Positions 55,795-62,917 of a stretch of DNA of 62,917 nt are shown here, in pieces. A program made the translations under genes and the position numbers. This DNA comes from an uncultured Ulvibacter sp. Its GTDB lineage: Bacteria > Bacteroidota > Bacteroidia > Flavobacteriales > Flavobacteriaceae. The stretch is from assembly GCA_913063405.1 (NCBI GenBank), contig CAJXZB010000019.1, forward strand, positions 1 through 62,917, read 5' to 3'. The notes beneath the pieces were generated by a model, which made no database searches, had not been told where the DNA came from, and worked only from the letters and a program-made list of their open reading frames with translations. Within the stretch, counting starts at the first letter, position 1. Each line of letters starts with the position of its first letter.

Positions 55795-56784
55795 TTAATG
55801 TTGATTGATACTATCGCGTACTAATTGTTTTAATTCATTTAGTTCCTTTTGTAACTGTATCGTATATAAAGTAAGTTCTTCTATTTTTTCTTGCTGAATT
55901 TTCGAAATGTTTCCCAAATCAAGTCCTTCTTTTTCAACTTGTAAAGCTGAAGGCATATTGGGTAAATGACCATTACGCGCAATGAATTTTTCAACATACT
56001 CAAGTGAGTTTAAGTCATATTCACTTTTAAACACATAATCTGCCCATGTACCAGAAGCAACATCAACTTTAATTTTTTCTGTACGAATTCCTTTTTTTAC
56101 AAATAGTTTATATTCATCACAATCAGTACAAGGATCAAAATCAAACCAATCTCCAATCATTGTTGTCTTTGCGTTTACCCATAATCTTCCTTCACCACCT
56201 TTACTGTTAATTCCAAGTATATTATCATACCCTCCATGAAAATTACTATACGCTCTAATACGCCAATTTTCACTGCCATCACTATGTTTAAAAGAAATTC
56301 CTCCATAAGTGTTTGGCACCTCTGCTTGTATTCTGATTTCTTGTCTATCACCCAATCTTATGTCTAAACGTGACTGAGGATTATCCGTTGCTATACCAAC
56401 TCTTACTCCAGTGCCTGCATTGTTTGATGTCGCCATAAAAACAGGCTTCATAAATCCAATTAAAAAGGAATTAGGAGTATTATTTACCATGCGTCTTCCA
56501 AAAGCATATGAAAAGACATTATTTGCCTCATTTCGTTCACCTAAAGCAAATGAATTAGTCCCATTTGCTTTATTAAATTTTCCGAATGCAAAAGAATTAA
56601 AGCCATTTATTTCATTATTAATTCCTAAAGCTGTAGAAAAAATTCCGGCAACACTATTTCCGTCTCCTAATGCTGAAGATGTAGGGTCTAGTGGTATATT
56701 TGTTTCCCAATTTACTTGGGCATTCATATTAATTGTTAGAAACAGCCCAAGTATAAGGACTAAGAAGGATATTTTATTTTTCAT
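55795..56784 (-). CDS. exported YadA-head-like repeat protein with C-terminal coiled coil (second copy)
   Basis: This 329-residue protein has a signal peptide (LILGLFLTINMNAQ). Classic head repeats follow (FSTALGINNEINGFNSFAFG, KFNKANGTNSFALGERNEAN, FSYAFGRRM), then a beta-rich middle. The end is the same C-terminal module as the 50440 protein (WADYVFKSEYDLNSLEYVEK, NGHLPNMPSALQV, LGNISKIQQEKIEELTLY). It is placed directly before the S8/T9SS protease, just as the first copy is placed before the BNR/T9SS protein. Function is unknown; surface fibre or cargo partner are possibilities. Confidence 0.75.
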   Translation of the reverse strand: MKNKISFLVLILGLFLTINMNAQVNWETNIPLDPTSSALGDGNSVAGIFSTALGINNEINGFNSFAFGKFNKANGTNSFALGERNEANNVFSYAFGRRMVNNTPNSFLIGFMKPVFMATSNNAGTGVRVGIATDNPQSRLDIRLGDRQEIRIQAEVPNTYGGISFKHSDGSENWRIRAYSNFHGGYDNILGINSKGGEGRLWVNAKTTMIGDWFDFDPCTDCDEYKLFVKKGIRTEKIKVDVASGTWADYVFKSEYDLNSLEYVEKFIARNGHLPNMPSALQVEKEGLDLGNISKIQQEKIEELTLYTIQLQKELNELKQLVRDSINQH

Positions 56785-56957
56785 GATTAAAAGTTTATAT
56801 TACTATCCCTACTCTATTAACTTAGCTTTTCGGGTTACGCTCATTGGATATATCTATATACAAGTAGCAGTAATGAAAATTCATTACCCGAAAAATCTTG
56901 AAAAATCTTGAAAGAGGGTTAATCTTTAGAGGCTAAAATAGTATGGAAGGGTGATTA

Positions 56958-59696
56958 CTATTTGAATAATGTAGGGCGAAACTTTAGAAAAAAAAGAAAA
57001 ACAACTATAATTAAACTAGCCACTAATATTATTTTTGTCCAAGGGCTATTTGAGCTTAGTTGAAGGGGCTTTGTATTTCCAGTAAGAGTCATGGAAGCCC
57101 AAAAATAAGGAGAAGTTTGCTCAAGTTGAGCACTTTTTAAGAAATCAAGCTTTGTCTTATGTAAGGCGCTAGATTTTGTTTTTCCCTCTTCCAAATTTTT
57201 ATAAAAAGTATGAAGGATTTTGCTATTCGACTTTTCATTTACATTCCAATTTGAAGCAAGAACACTCTGTGTGCCTCCGTAGAAAAAAGCTCGAGACAAA
57301 CTCATAATGCCTTCCCCCATTTCCATCTTTCCAGCGGCACTCTTGCAAGCATCAAGGATGATCATATTGGTGGAGTTTTCAAAACTGTATAATTCATTTA
57401 ATGAAATATCCTGATCAAAAAAAGATAACCAAGGAGTATTGCTTTTATCATATCCCGCATGTGTACTGAGGTGAACAATACTTGCGTAATTTAAACTTTC
57501 AATGAACGATGCCTTCGTTGCCTGCTCTCGTGTTCTCAAGTCCATAGAAAGAAAAGGTGCGTACTTTTTCATCTCTTGCTCGCTCAACAGTAAATCTGGC
57601 AAACTATCATTTTTAAAAATAGCTGGAGAAAAACCAATTATGGAGGTATTTGCTTGAGTTACCGTCCTTTTTATATGTTGAAATACTGAAGTGGACTGTA
57701 AATAACTTACTTCGGAATATTTCAATAGGTAATCCAAATTAATACCATCCTTATAATCCGCAATAACCAATGCTGAAAACGGCAGGTTATGTAGCTCATA
57801 GTCTGAGATAATAGTTAATTTTTTATTAGAAATCAAAGGCATAACATCAAATGGGAATAGTCTTTGAAAAACGATATACGCAGCTTTATTATATTTTTTA
57901 AAGGCAGCTTTTGTTGTAAATGGTTTGCTTAATTGCTGTTTTAGAGACTTTACTTGTTTTAGTAGCTCTGGCACATTTTTTATTTCAAAAAAGAGTGTCC
58001 TTTCAGAAGAACAGAAAATACCATAGCCCATTTTGTCATTCAAAATATATTCAATCAAGTTTTTTTCTTTATTCACGTATGTTTCCTTAGCCTCTTTTAA
58101 TGATAAAATCTGCAATTCTTTTTTGTTATTATAATAGTTTGGGAATTGACTTTTTAAGGAATCTTGAAAAGATATGAGTTCATTTTTTAAGTCAATTAGC
58201 TGTTTTTGTAATGCTATTTTATGTGGAAATTTTTCAATAGCTTCTTTTAAATTAGATGTTTTATACCTCAAATCGGCCTCTTTCCTTAGCATTTTATTTG
58301 GAACTCCTAATTTAGATTTAGCTTGAACATCATTAAGATGTTCAAGCAACAATAGGGACTTATTCTTTTCCATAAGATAAAATCCTTCATAGGGATCATT
58401 TAATAGAAAACACACTTTAACAGCAAGCATGTAAGGGTCAACTCCTTTGTTGATCCAAAAAAGTTTAGACGCATCCGACTGACTGTCAAGACGTATAAGC
58501 GAGACTATTTGGTCGATTAAATAAAGCGTTTTCTTTGCATAATTAAGATAGACCTGCTTGTTCTCATTAGCGAAAGCATCCACCCAAGCCTTGGCTATAT
58601 TTCCTAAGTAATGTAAAGCATCAACCCTATAAATAGAATTTTTAATTATTGAGAAGGAAGGAATCTCATTAAGCTCTTGAAATTCTTCATTTTGTTCTAG
58701 GATGGTTGTTATTGATTTTTGATAATATTTTATTCTTTCTTTGGGATCTTCTGTCTTTAAATAAAAACCTTGATTATTATAAATATCTGCTGTGGTTTCA
58801 ACATCATTTGTTACAAGCAAGCCTTTTTTGTAGTAAGAATTTGCTTTTTCATTCTTATTTAATATCGAATGTGTAGCTCCTAAATTATTGTATACAGTAC
58901 CCAAGCTGTTAGAATCTTTTATCTCAATATAGACTGGCAACGCTTTTTCAAAGTAATCTTTTGCCCTTTTATAATTAGTATTGCTATAAAAAAAAATATT
59001 CCCCAAATTATTATACATATTAGCAAGACGATGATCATCAGTTGATAGCAACTTTTCAATTTTTTCCTTATGCATATCTATCTTATCAAGGTACTCAATT
59101 GGGTCGTCCATTAAGCTATATACATATATGCAAGTCGCATGTAAACTGGATATCACATCTGGGTTCTCATATAAAGAGGAAGATGCTATTTCTGTTTTTA
59201 GGTACTCCAAGGCCCCAAAATAATCACCTCTATCGGCGGATATTGAAGCTAAAATTTCAATGGCGCGAGCATAATATTTATCTCTGGTGTTACCTTTTAT
59301 TATTTTTTCTAAAACATAAACCCCAGTCTCCGCTTTATCCAATTTAGTGTAGTTTGCGTAAACATTGAACAAACTGTTATTCAGATGTTTACGAATGTCT
59401 TTGGGTAAAGACTCTCTAATGGACACAGCTTTTAATGTTTGTTCAATAGCCTTGTCATATTCTTTATTCCTACTATGAAGTAATCCTAACCTATGATATG
59501 TATATCCAAGTTCTTCTGTGGGGGCTAGCGTATCGACATCTATTAGAGATTGATGTATTGCTATTATCTTGTCTCCTAGAACTAAATCTGAGGAATATAT
59601 AGAATCGCATTTAATTTTTAGGGATTCTTGACAATTTACGGTAATGGGCGATGTGACCAATAGAAAAAAGAGTATCCAATAAAACTGATTAAGCAT
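56958..59696 (-). CDS. membrane-anchored TPR-CHAT protease
   Basis: This 912-residue protein has a signal peptide (MLNQFYWILFFLLVTSPITV), about eight TPR units in residues 40-340 (ELGYTYHRLGLLHSRNKEYD, MYNNLGNIFFYSNTNYKRAK, TVYNNLGATHSILNKNEKAN), a helical linker and a CHAT caspase-like domain (about 590-865). The dyad is visible as His746 in VHLSTHAG and Cys784 in ILDACKSAAG. A transmembrane helix (about 887-906) and an 8-residue basic tail end the protein. The domain should face the periplasm. ATG 59696 is preferred to 59741 because it gives a clean signal peptide. It follows the subtilase lipoprotein gene by about 80 bases. Confidence 0.9.
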   Translation of the reverse strand: MLNQFYWILFFLLVTSPITVNCQESLKIKCDSIYSSDLVLGDKIIAIHQSLIDVDTLAPTEELGYTYHRLGLLHSRNKEYDKAIEQTLKAVSIRESLPKDIRKHLNNSLFNVYANYTKLDKAETGVYVLEKIIKGNTRDKYYARAIEILASISADRGDYFGALEYLKTEIASSSLYENPDVISSLHATCIYVYSLMDDPIEYLDKIDMHKEKIEKLLSTDDHRLANMYNNLGNIFFYSNTNYKRAKDYFEKALPVYIEIKDSNSLGTVYNNLGATHSILNKNEKANSYYKKGLLVTNDVETTADIYNNQGFYLKTEDPKERIKYYQKSITTILEQNEEFQELNEIPSFSIIKNSIYRVDALHYLGNIAKAWVDAFANENKQVYLNYAKKTLYLIDQIVSLIRLDSQSDASKLFWINKGVDPYMLAVKVCFLLNDPYEGFYLMEKNKSLLLLEHLNDVQAKSKLGVPNKMLRKEADLRYKTSNLKEAIEKFPHKIALQKQLIDLKNELISFQDSLKSQFPNYYNNKKELQILSLKEAKETYVNKEKNLIEYILNDKMGYGIFCSSERTLFFEIKNVPELLKQVKSLKQQLSKPFTTKAAFKKYNKAAYIVFQRLFPFDVMPLISNKKLTIISDYELHNLPFSALVIADYKDGINLDYLLKYSEVSYLQSTSVFQHIKRTVTQANTSIIGFSPAIFKNDSLPDLLLSEQEMKKYAPFLSMDLRTREQATKASFIESLNYASIVHLSTHAGYDKSNTPWLSFFDQDISLNELYSFENSTNMIILDACKSAAGKMEMGEGIMSLSRAFFYGGTQSVLASNWNVNEKSNSKILHTFYKNLEEGKTKSSALHKTKLDFLKSAQLEQTSPYFWASMTLTGNTKPLQLSSNSPWTKIILVASLIIVVFLFFLKFRPTLFK

Positions 59697-59774
59697 ATTT
59701 ACTAAAATTAGAACAAAGTAAATATAAAAAAAATCAGTCAAGCATATACCTGACAGGTTCTCCTAGGTAAATTA

Positions 59775-61049
59775 CTATTCGGGGAGTATGAGCTTACCGT
59801 ACTTTGTTGGTTTGCCTGGTGTGGTAAATGGGATTCCCGAAATGTCTAATCCATTAACTATTTGCGCAGGTGAAAACTCCATCCCTGACTCAATCAATAC
59901 ATATGCCGCAACAGCAGACGCATGGGGAGCTGCAAATGATGTTCCAGAGATAGGCACATAAGATCCTTCCATGTTGTTAAAAGGAATACTATCTCCTTTG
60001 GCTATAAAGTCAACGGTGTATGCCCCATAGTTTGAAAAATTTGCCATTTCTGTAACGGCTCTATTCGCGGCAGCTACCGCAATCATGTTTTCCGTATCAT
60101 AATTTGAAGGATAATGTGGAAAATTATCTTCTGTATCTAAATCATTGTCATTCTCTCTATTCCCTGCAGAGGTTACAAATAATACATCGTTTTCATATTT
60201 CTCTAGTAAACCATAAAAAATATCATTGGTAAGATCATCTGGGCCATCTATATCGTACCACCCTAGGCTCATGTTGATAATATCTGCTCTATCTGAGGCA
60301 AAAGAGATGGCACATAAAATGTCGAACCGACTTGCTCGTCCAGAAGCGTTGGCAACCTTAACTGGAAGAATTTGATGAGGAACTCCGAGGCCAGTTAACG
60401 TTTCATGAATTATTTTAGCAACGGCTGTACCATGAACAAGTTCGTAATCATCATAGCAATTATTATCTTGATTTACGTAGTCCCAACCAGATTTTATTTC
60501 CAAAATATCAGGGTCATACCCATTGTATAAAAACCTTTCGCTACCTATGCCAAAATAATTTGCATCAAATCCAGAATCTAATACTGCTATAGTAACACCA
60601 CTGTTCGATGGAACTATCTTCGACTCAAATGATGTGTCTGGAGAACCACCAGTAAGTATATTCTCTTCATACTCATAATAAAACTCGAACTCTTTTTCCA
60701 CTTTTCTAATTAATCCTTCGGGATCTACATCATCTCTAATAGAACCCAATTTATTTTCTAAGATCACGCCTGGCTTAAACTCCCATCTTTCTATAGTTTC
60801 ATCACAATGTAGGCAGGTGTCATGTCTTCGTACGTTATAGTGATTTCGCAAAGTATCTTTTATGGGATTTAGAATCCCAGGTTTATATTCAACAATTAAT
60901 TGGTTTGTTGAGTATATTGGGATATTGGCAGGTTGAACGGGATATTGAAAGTTCTGTTCTGTATCCGTTTCAAAAAAATCTAAATTATCTTGACATGAGA
61001 ACATCGACATTGTTAATACACATAAAAAACTAAGGACTATTTTTTTCAT
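59775..61049 (-). CDS. S8 subtilisin-like protease lipoprotein
   Basis: This 424-residue protein has a lipoprotein signal (LTMSMFSCQDN, lipid Cys19). An N-terminal propeptide-like region (45-130) contains a CxxC (Cys79, Cys82). The subtilase domain has Asp158 (IAVLDSGFD), His206 (ELVHGTAVA), Asn297 (SAGN) and Ser371 (SGTSFAAPHA). It ends soon after the catalytic domain, with no T9SS domain, so it should stay anchored in the envelope. It is divergent from the sigma-factor gene and upstream of the TPR-CHAT gene on the same strand. Confidence 0.92.
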   Translation of the reverse strand: MKKIVLSFLCVLTMSMFSCQDNLDFFETDTEQNFQYPVQPANIPIYSTNQLIVEYKPGILNPIKDTLRNHYNVRRHDTCLHCDETIERWEFKPGVILENKLGSIRDDVDPEGLIRKVEKEFEFYYEYEENILTGGSPDTSFESKIVPSNSGVTIAVLDSGFDANYFGIGSERFLYNGYDPDILEIKSGWDYVNQDNNCYDDYELVHGTAVAKIIHETLTGLGVPHQILPVKVANASGRASRFDILCAISFASDRADIINMSLGWYDIDGPDDLTNDIFYGLLEKYENDVLFVTSAGNRENDNDLDTEDNFPHYPSNYDTENMIAVAAANRAVTEMANFSNYGAYTVDFIAKGDSIPFNNMEGSYVPISGTSFAAPHASAVAAYVLIESGMEFSPAQIVNGLDISGIPFTTPGKPTKYGKLILPE

Positions 61050-61138
61050 TTTTGAGGAACTTTAAATTAAAACAGGAACTATATTATTATATAGTATCAA
61101 CTTTTATCAAACATTACCCAAATTAGTAAATATTATTT

Positions 61139-61146
61139 TACATTTG
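61139..61146 (+). promoter_or_regulatory. -7 promoter element of the sigma-factor gene
   Basis: TACATTTG matches TAnnTTTG, 16 bases upstream of the ATG at 61163. This suggests transcription by the housekeeping sigma factor, although autoregulation is not excluded. Confidence 0.5.
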
Positions 61147-61162
61147 AGAGTTACCCTACCCT

Positions 61163-61720
61163 ATGGATGAAACCCAAGAATACTTAACCGCTCTATTGGA
61201 AGGAGATGATTTAGTCATATTAAATATTTACGATAGATTTTTTCCAAAGGTTAAATCATTTATTATTGAAAACAAGGGCAAAGAAGAAGATGTCCAAGAT
61301 GTTTTTCATGATGCCCTTATGTACTTACTGGTAAAACACAGAGAAAGTCCATTACAAATACAATCGTTCGAAGCGTATTTTTTTACAATTTGTAAAAACA
61401 TTTGGAGGCGAGAATTAAAAAACAAAAAAACGAGGGTAATAGATAATAAAACCGTACACTTAATAGATAAAGAAACGGATTTAAGTTTATTTATTTTGGA
61501 GCAGAAGCAATTAGAGGTTTATCTTGAAAAATTTCAATTACTTTCTGATAATTGTAAGGAGATTTTAAGCAGTTATTACAACAAATTAAGTTACGAAGAA
61601 ATTCTTGAAGATTTGTCTTATGGATCCATAAACACGGTAAGACAGAGAGTTTTTAAATGTAGAGCAAAGATTATCAAATTAATCAAAGAAGATAATAGAT
61701 ACCGGAAATTAAAGAAATGA
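61163..61720 (+). CDS. ECF-like RNA polymerase sigma factor
   Basis: This 185-residue sigma-70-family protein has a region 2 (ILNIYDRFFPKVKSFIIENK, then EEDVQDVFHDALMYLLVKH) and a region 4 (LSDNCKEILSSYYNKLSYEE, then SINTVRQRVFKCRAKIIKLI). Region 1 and 3 are missing, as in ECF sigma factors. Its TGA overlaps the ATG of the following membrane TPR gene (ATGA), the usual arrangement of an ECF sigma with its regulator. It is divergent from the subtilase and CHAT genes. Confidence 0.9.
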   Translation: MDETQEYLTALLEGDDLVILNIYDRFFPKVKSFIIENKGKEEDVQDVFHDALMYLLVKHRESPLQIQSFEAYFFTICKNIWRRELKNKKTRVIDNKTVHLIDKETDLSLFILEQKQLEVYLEKFQLLSDNCKEILSSYYNKLSYEEILEDLSYGSINTVRQRVFKCRAKIIKLIKEDNRYRKLKK

Positions 61721-62541
61721 ATCAAGATTCTGAACATAAAAATGAGGAGCAAATTCTTGCGTATGTTTTTGGAAAAATGTCCAAAGATGAAATTGACCTT
61801 TTTGAAAAAAGCATGGATTCGGATTCCGTATTAAAGGAAGAGGTATTATTACGAAAATCTTTATATCACTCATTTAATGAAGCCTCTTGGGATTCAATAG
61901 AAAATAAACCTGAATACCAAGAAATTCAACTGCTTAAGAAGAAACTTAGAGATGATGATTTTAAAACTGCCTCAGATTCAATACGAAATGCTGAAAAAAC
62001 ATATTTACAACAACAAATAAAGAAAACCTCTAAGGTTAAACTATATTATAAATTAATGGCAGTAAGTGCTATTGTCATTCTTTTTATTACTCTTCCATTT
62101 TTGAACCAAACCAATAGCACTGATTTGTACAATGATTATGCGAATTGGAATGAGTTGCCGTCCTCGATCGAAAAAGGAGTGACAAACAATGCCACATCTA
62201 TAGAGGGAGAAGTTTTTTATAATTCTAAACAATATAGTGAAGCTATCTCTTCTCTTGAAGCTAATTTAAATAACAGTGATAAACAGAATACTTATGACTT
62301 GCTCTACTTAGGAGCCTCGTATTTTCAAACAAATGAACTGGAGCAAGCACATCTCATTTTTGATGATTTAATTAAATCAAACACACTCCAAAGTTCTTAC
62401 GGCTATTGGTTTAAATTGTTAATGTATCTTAATGTTGATGATTTATTGCAAGCTAAGAAAATGCTAAATATTATCTTAGAGAACCCTGATTACTATAATC
62501 ACGAAAAAGCAAAAATTTTATATAAGGAATTAACAAAATAG
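61717..62541 (+). CDS. anti-sigma-like transmembrane protein with periplasmic TPRs
   Basis: In this 274-residue protein, residues 1-104 are cytosolic, helical and charged (EEQILAYVFGKMSKDEIDLF), like the helical sigma-binding region of anti-sigma factors but without the zinc-finger His/Cys residues. One transmembrane helix follows (LMAVSAIVILFITLPFL, about 110-126). The rest is outside the cytoplasm and contains TPR-like units (GEVFYNSKQYSEAISSLEAN, LYLGASYFQTNELEQAHLIF). It is translationally coupled to the sigma factor. An anti-sigma role is inferred from context. Confidence 0.75.
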   Translation: MNQDSEHKNEEQILAYVFGKMSKDEIDLFEKSMDSDSVLKEEVLLRKSLYHSFNEASWDSIENKPEYQEIQLLKKKLRDDDFKTASDSIRNAEKTYLQQQIKKTSKVKLYYKLMAVSAIVILFITLPFLNQTNSTDLYNDYANWNELPSSIEKGVTNNATSIEGEVFYNSKQYSEAISSLEANLNNSDKQNTYDLLYLGASYFQTNELEQAHLIFDDLIKSNTLQSSYGYWFKLLMYLNVDDLLQAKKMLNIILENPDYYNHEKAKILYKELTK

Positions 62542-62823
62542 ACATTGTTAGCGCTAGAATAATCAAGTAAACATTATCTATACTGAAAAGCCTATATTTC
62601 AGAAACACTACTATTTAATTAGACTTTCTCCACTACTAAAACGAGACAGTCCAATAACTACATCCTTTAAAATCATCTAGTCCATTTCCTTACTTACCTA
62701 TGGGGAATGTTTACTTACTAGAGCACAATTAATTGAAAAAAGGATTTTTTTAATTTTTTTGGTAATGATTTTTAAATATCACTACTTCTTAATAAATAGC
62801 TTAGAAGGTACTCCCTGAAAAAC
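62542..62823. other. AT-rich intergenic region
   Basis: No gene, tRNA or clear terminator was seen in these 282 bases between the transmembrane TPR gene and the IS boundary. A weak A/T hairpin (GAAAAAAGGATTTTTTT) occurs near 62734-62750. Confidence 0.5.
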
Positions 62824-62917
62824 TGGACTTGCAACAAAAGAGTGGACATTTAGTTAAGAGTCATGCTGCTACTTTTTGATTAAACATTTCGATTTCAAAT
62901 TCTTCTATAGTTTTATA
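62824..62917 (-). mobile_element. right end of an IS3-family-like insertion sequence (partial)
   Basis: The element begins with TGGACTTGCAAC...AGTGGACA (62824-62848), a TG-starting end as in IS3-family elements. It contains the 3' end of a transposase frame and continues beyond the window. A degenerate copy of the same end is at 50102-50126. Confidence 0.65.
62861..62917 (-). CDS. C-terminus of an IS3-type transposase (partial)
   Basis: Eighteen codons open to the window edge encode YKTIEEFEIEMFNQKVAA and stop at 62861, 37 bases inside the IS end. The Y-K-T-[IP]-x-E-[FY]-E pattern resembles the end of IS3-family OrfB transposases (after the last catalytic Glu). The short length limits certainty. 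Confidence 0.55.
   Translation of the reverse strand, partial: YKTIEEFEIEMFNQKVAA

Noticed and set aside
56885..56915. Tandem AAAAATCTTG motif as a regulatory or CRISPR-like repeat
   Set aside because: There are only two adjacent short copies and no spacer structure; no CRISPR array was found anywhere in the window.
59697..59741. Longer start of the TPR-CHAT protein
   Set aside because: It would put 15 extra hydrophobic and aromatic residues before an otherwise normal signal peptide.

Overview
This 62.9 kb window is AT-rich chromosomal DNA from a member of the Flavobacteriaceae (Bacteroidota). The evidence is the presence of type IX secretion (T9SS) C-terminal sorting domains, DUF1501/DUF1800 and DUF4199/LuxR pairs, 3-coathanger stack domains, promoters of the TAnnTTTG type, the absence of Shine-Dalgarno sites, and flavobacterial forms of Pth, L25 and SerS. 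A genus cannot be named from the sequence alone.

Layout. 1-5.5 kb: the 5' end of an insertion-sequence gene, metG, and an exported DUF1501/DUF1800 pair. 5.5-8.4 kb: LD-carboxypeptidase, YraN, and two broken genes. 8.5-13.3 kb: a TlpA-like thiol protein and mfd. 13.2-19.3 kb: a decayed aminotransferase, a TerB-like protein, and a minus-strand cluster of Ras-like small GTPases, a hybrid kinase with a degenerate receiver, a sensor-like pseudogene, a coiled-coil/longin-like protein and a small coiled-coil protein. 19.3-24 kb: fructose-bisphosphatase, GNAT, aspartate kinase and a two-domain aminolipid acyltransferase. 24-33.5 kb: small accessory genes, including a PqqB-like lipoprotein operon and a partly broken ars operon. 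33.4-37.3 kb: 2-hydroxyacid dehydrogenase, cupin, thioesterase, mgtE and rsmA in close succession. 37.7-40.9 kb: a graveyard of CAP, OmpA-like and DUF6090-like pseudogenes. 40.9-49 kb: TPR protein, serS, HTTM protein, ribF, pth, rplY, prs and tRNA-Leu(CAA). 49-50.3 kb: a gene-poor stretch bounded by 41-bp inverted repeats. 50.4-56.8 kb: two copies of a head-repeat/coiled-coil protein next to a large T9SS-sorted protein. 57-62.5 kb: a TPR-CHAT protease, a subtilase lipoprotein, an ECF-like sigma factor and a transmembrane TPR protein. The right edge enters an IS3-type element.

Two points stand out. First, the 57-62.5 kb locus looks like a self-contained envelope proteolysis/signalling system: a membrane-anchored caspase-like CHAT protease with TPRs, a subtilase lipoprotein, a dedicated sigma factor and an anti-sigma-like membrane protein. 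The 15-19 kb small-GTPase cluster is a second candidate signalling system. Second, about a dozen accessory genes carry frameshifts, nonsense codons or deletions while every long housekeeping frame is intact. This suggests real gene decay in the accessory genome rather than random base errors, although some lesions lie in homopolymers.

Gene starts were revised from the longest frame where homology, promoters or operators supported it (fbp, arsC, arsR, DUF4199, luxR-like, pth, prs, CHAT).
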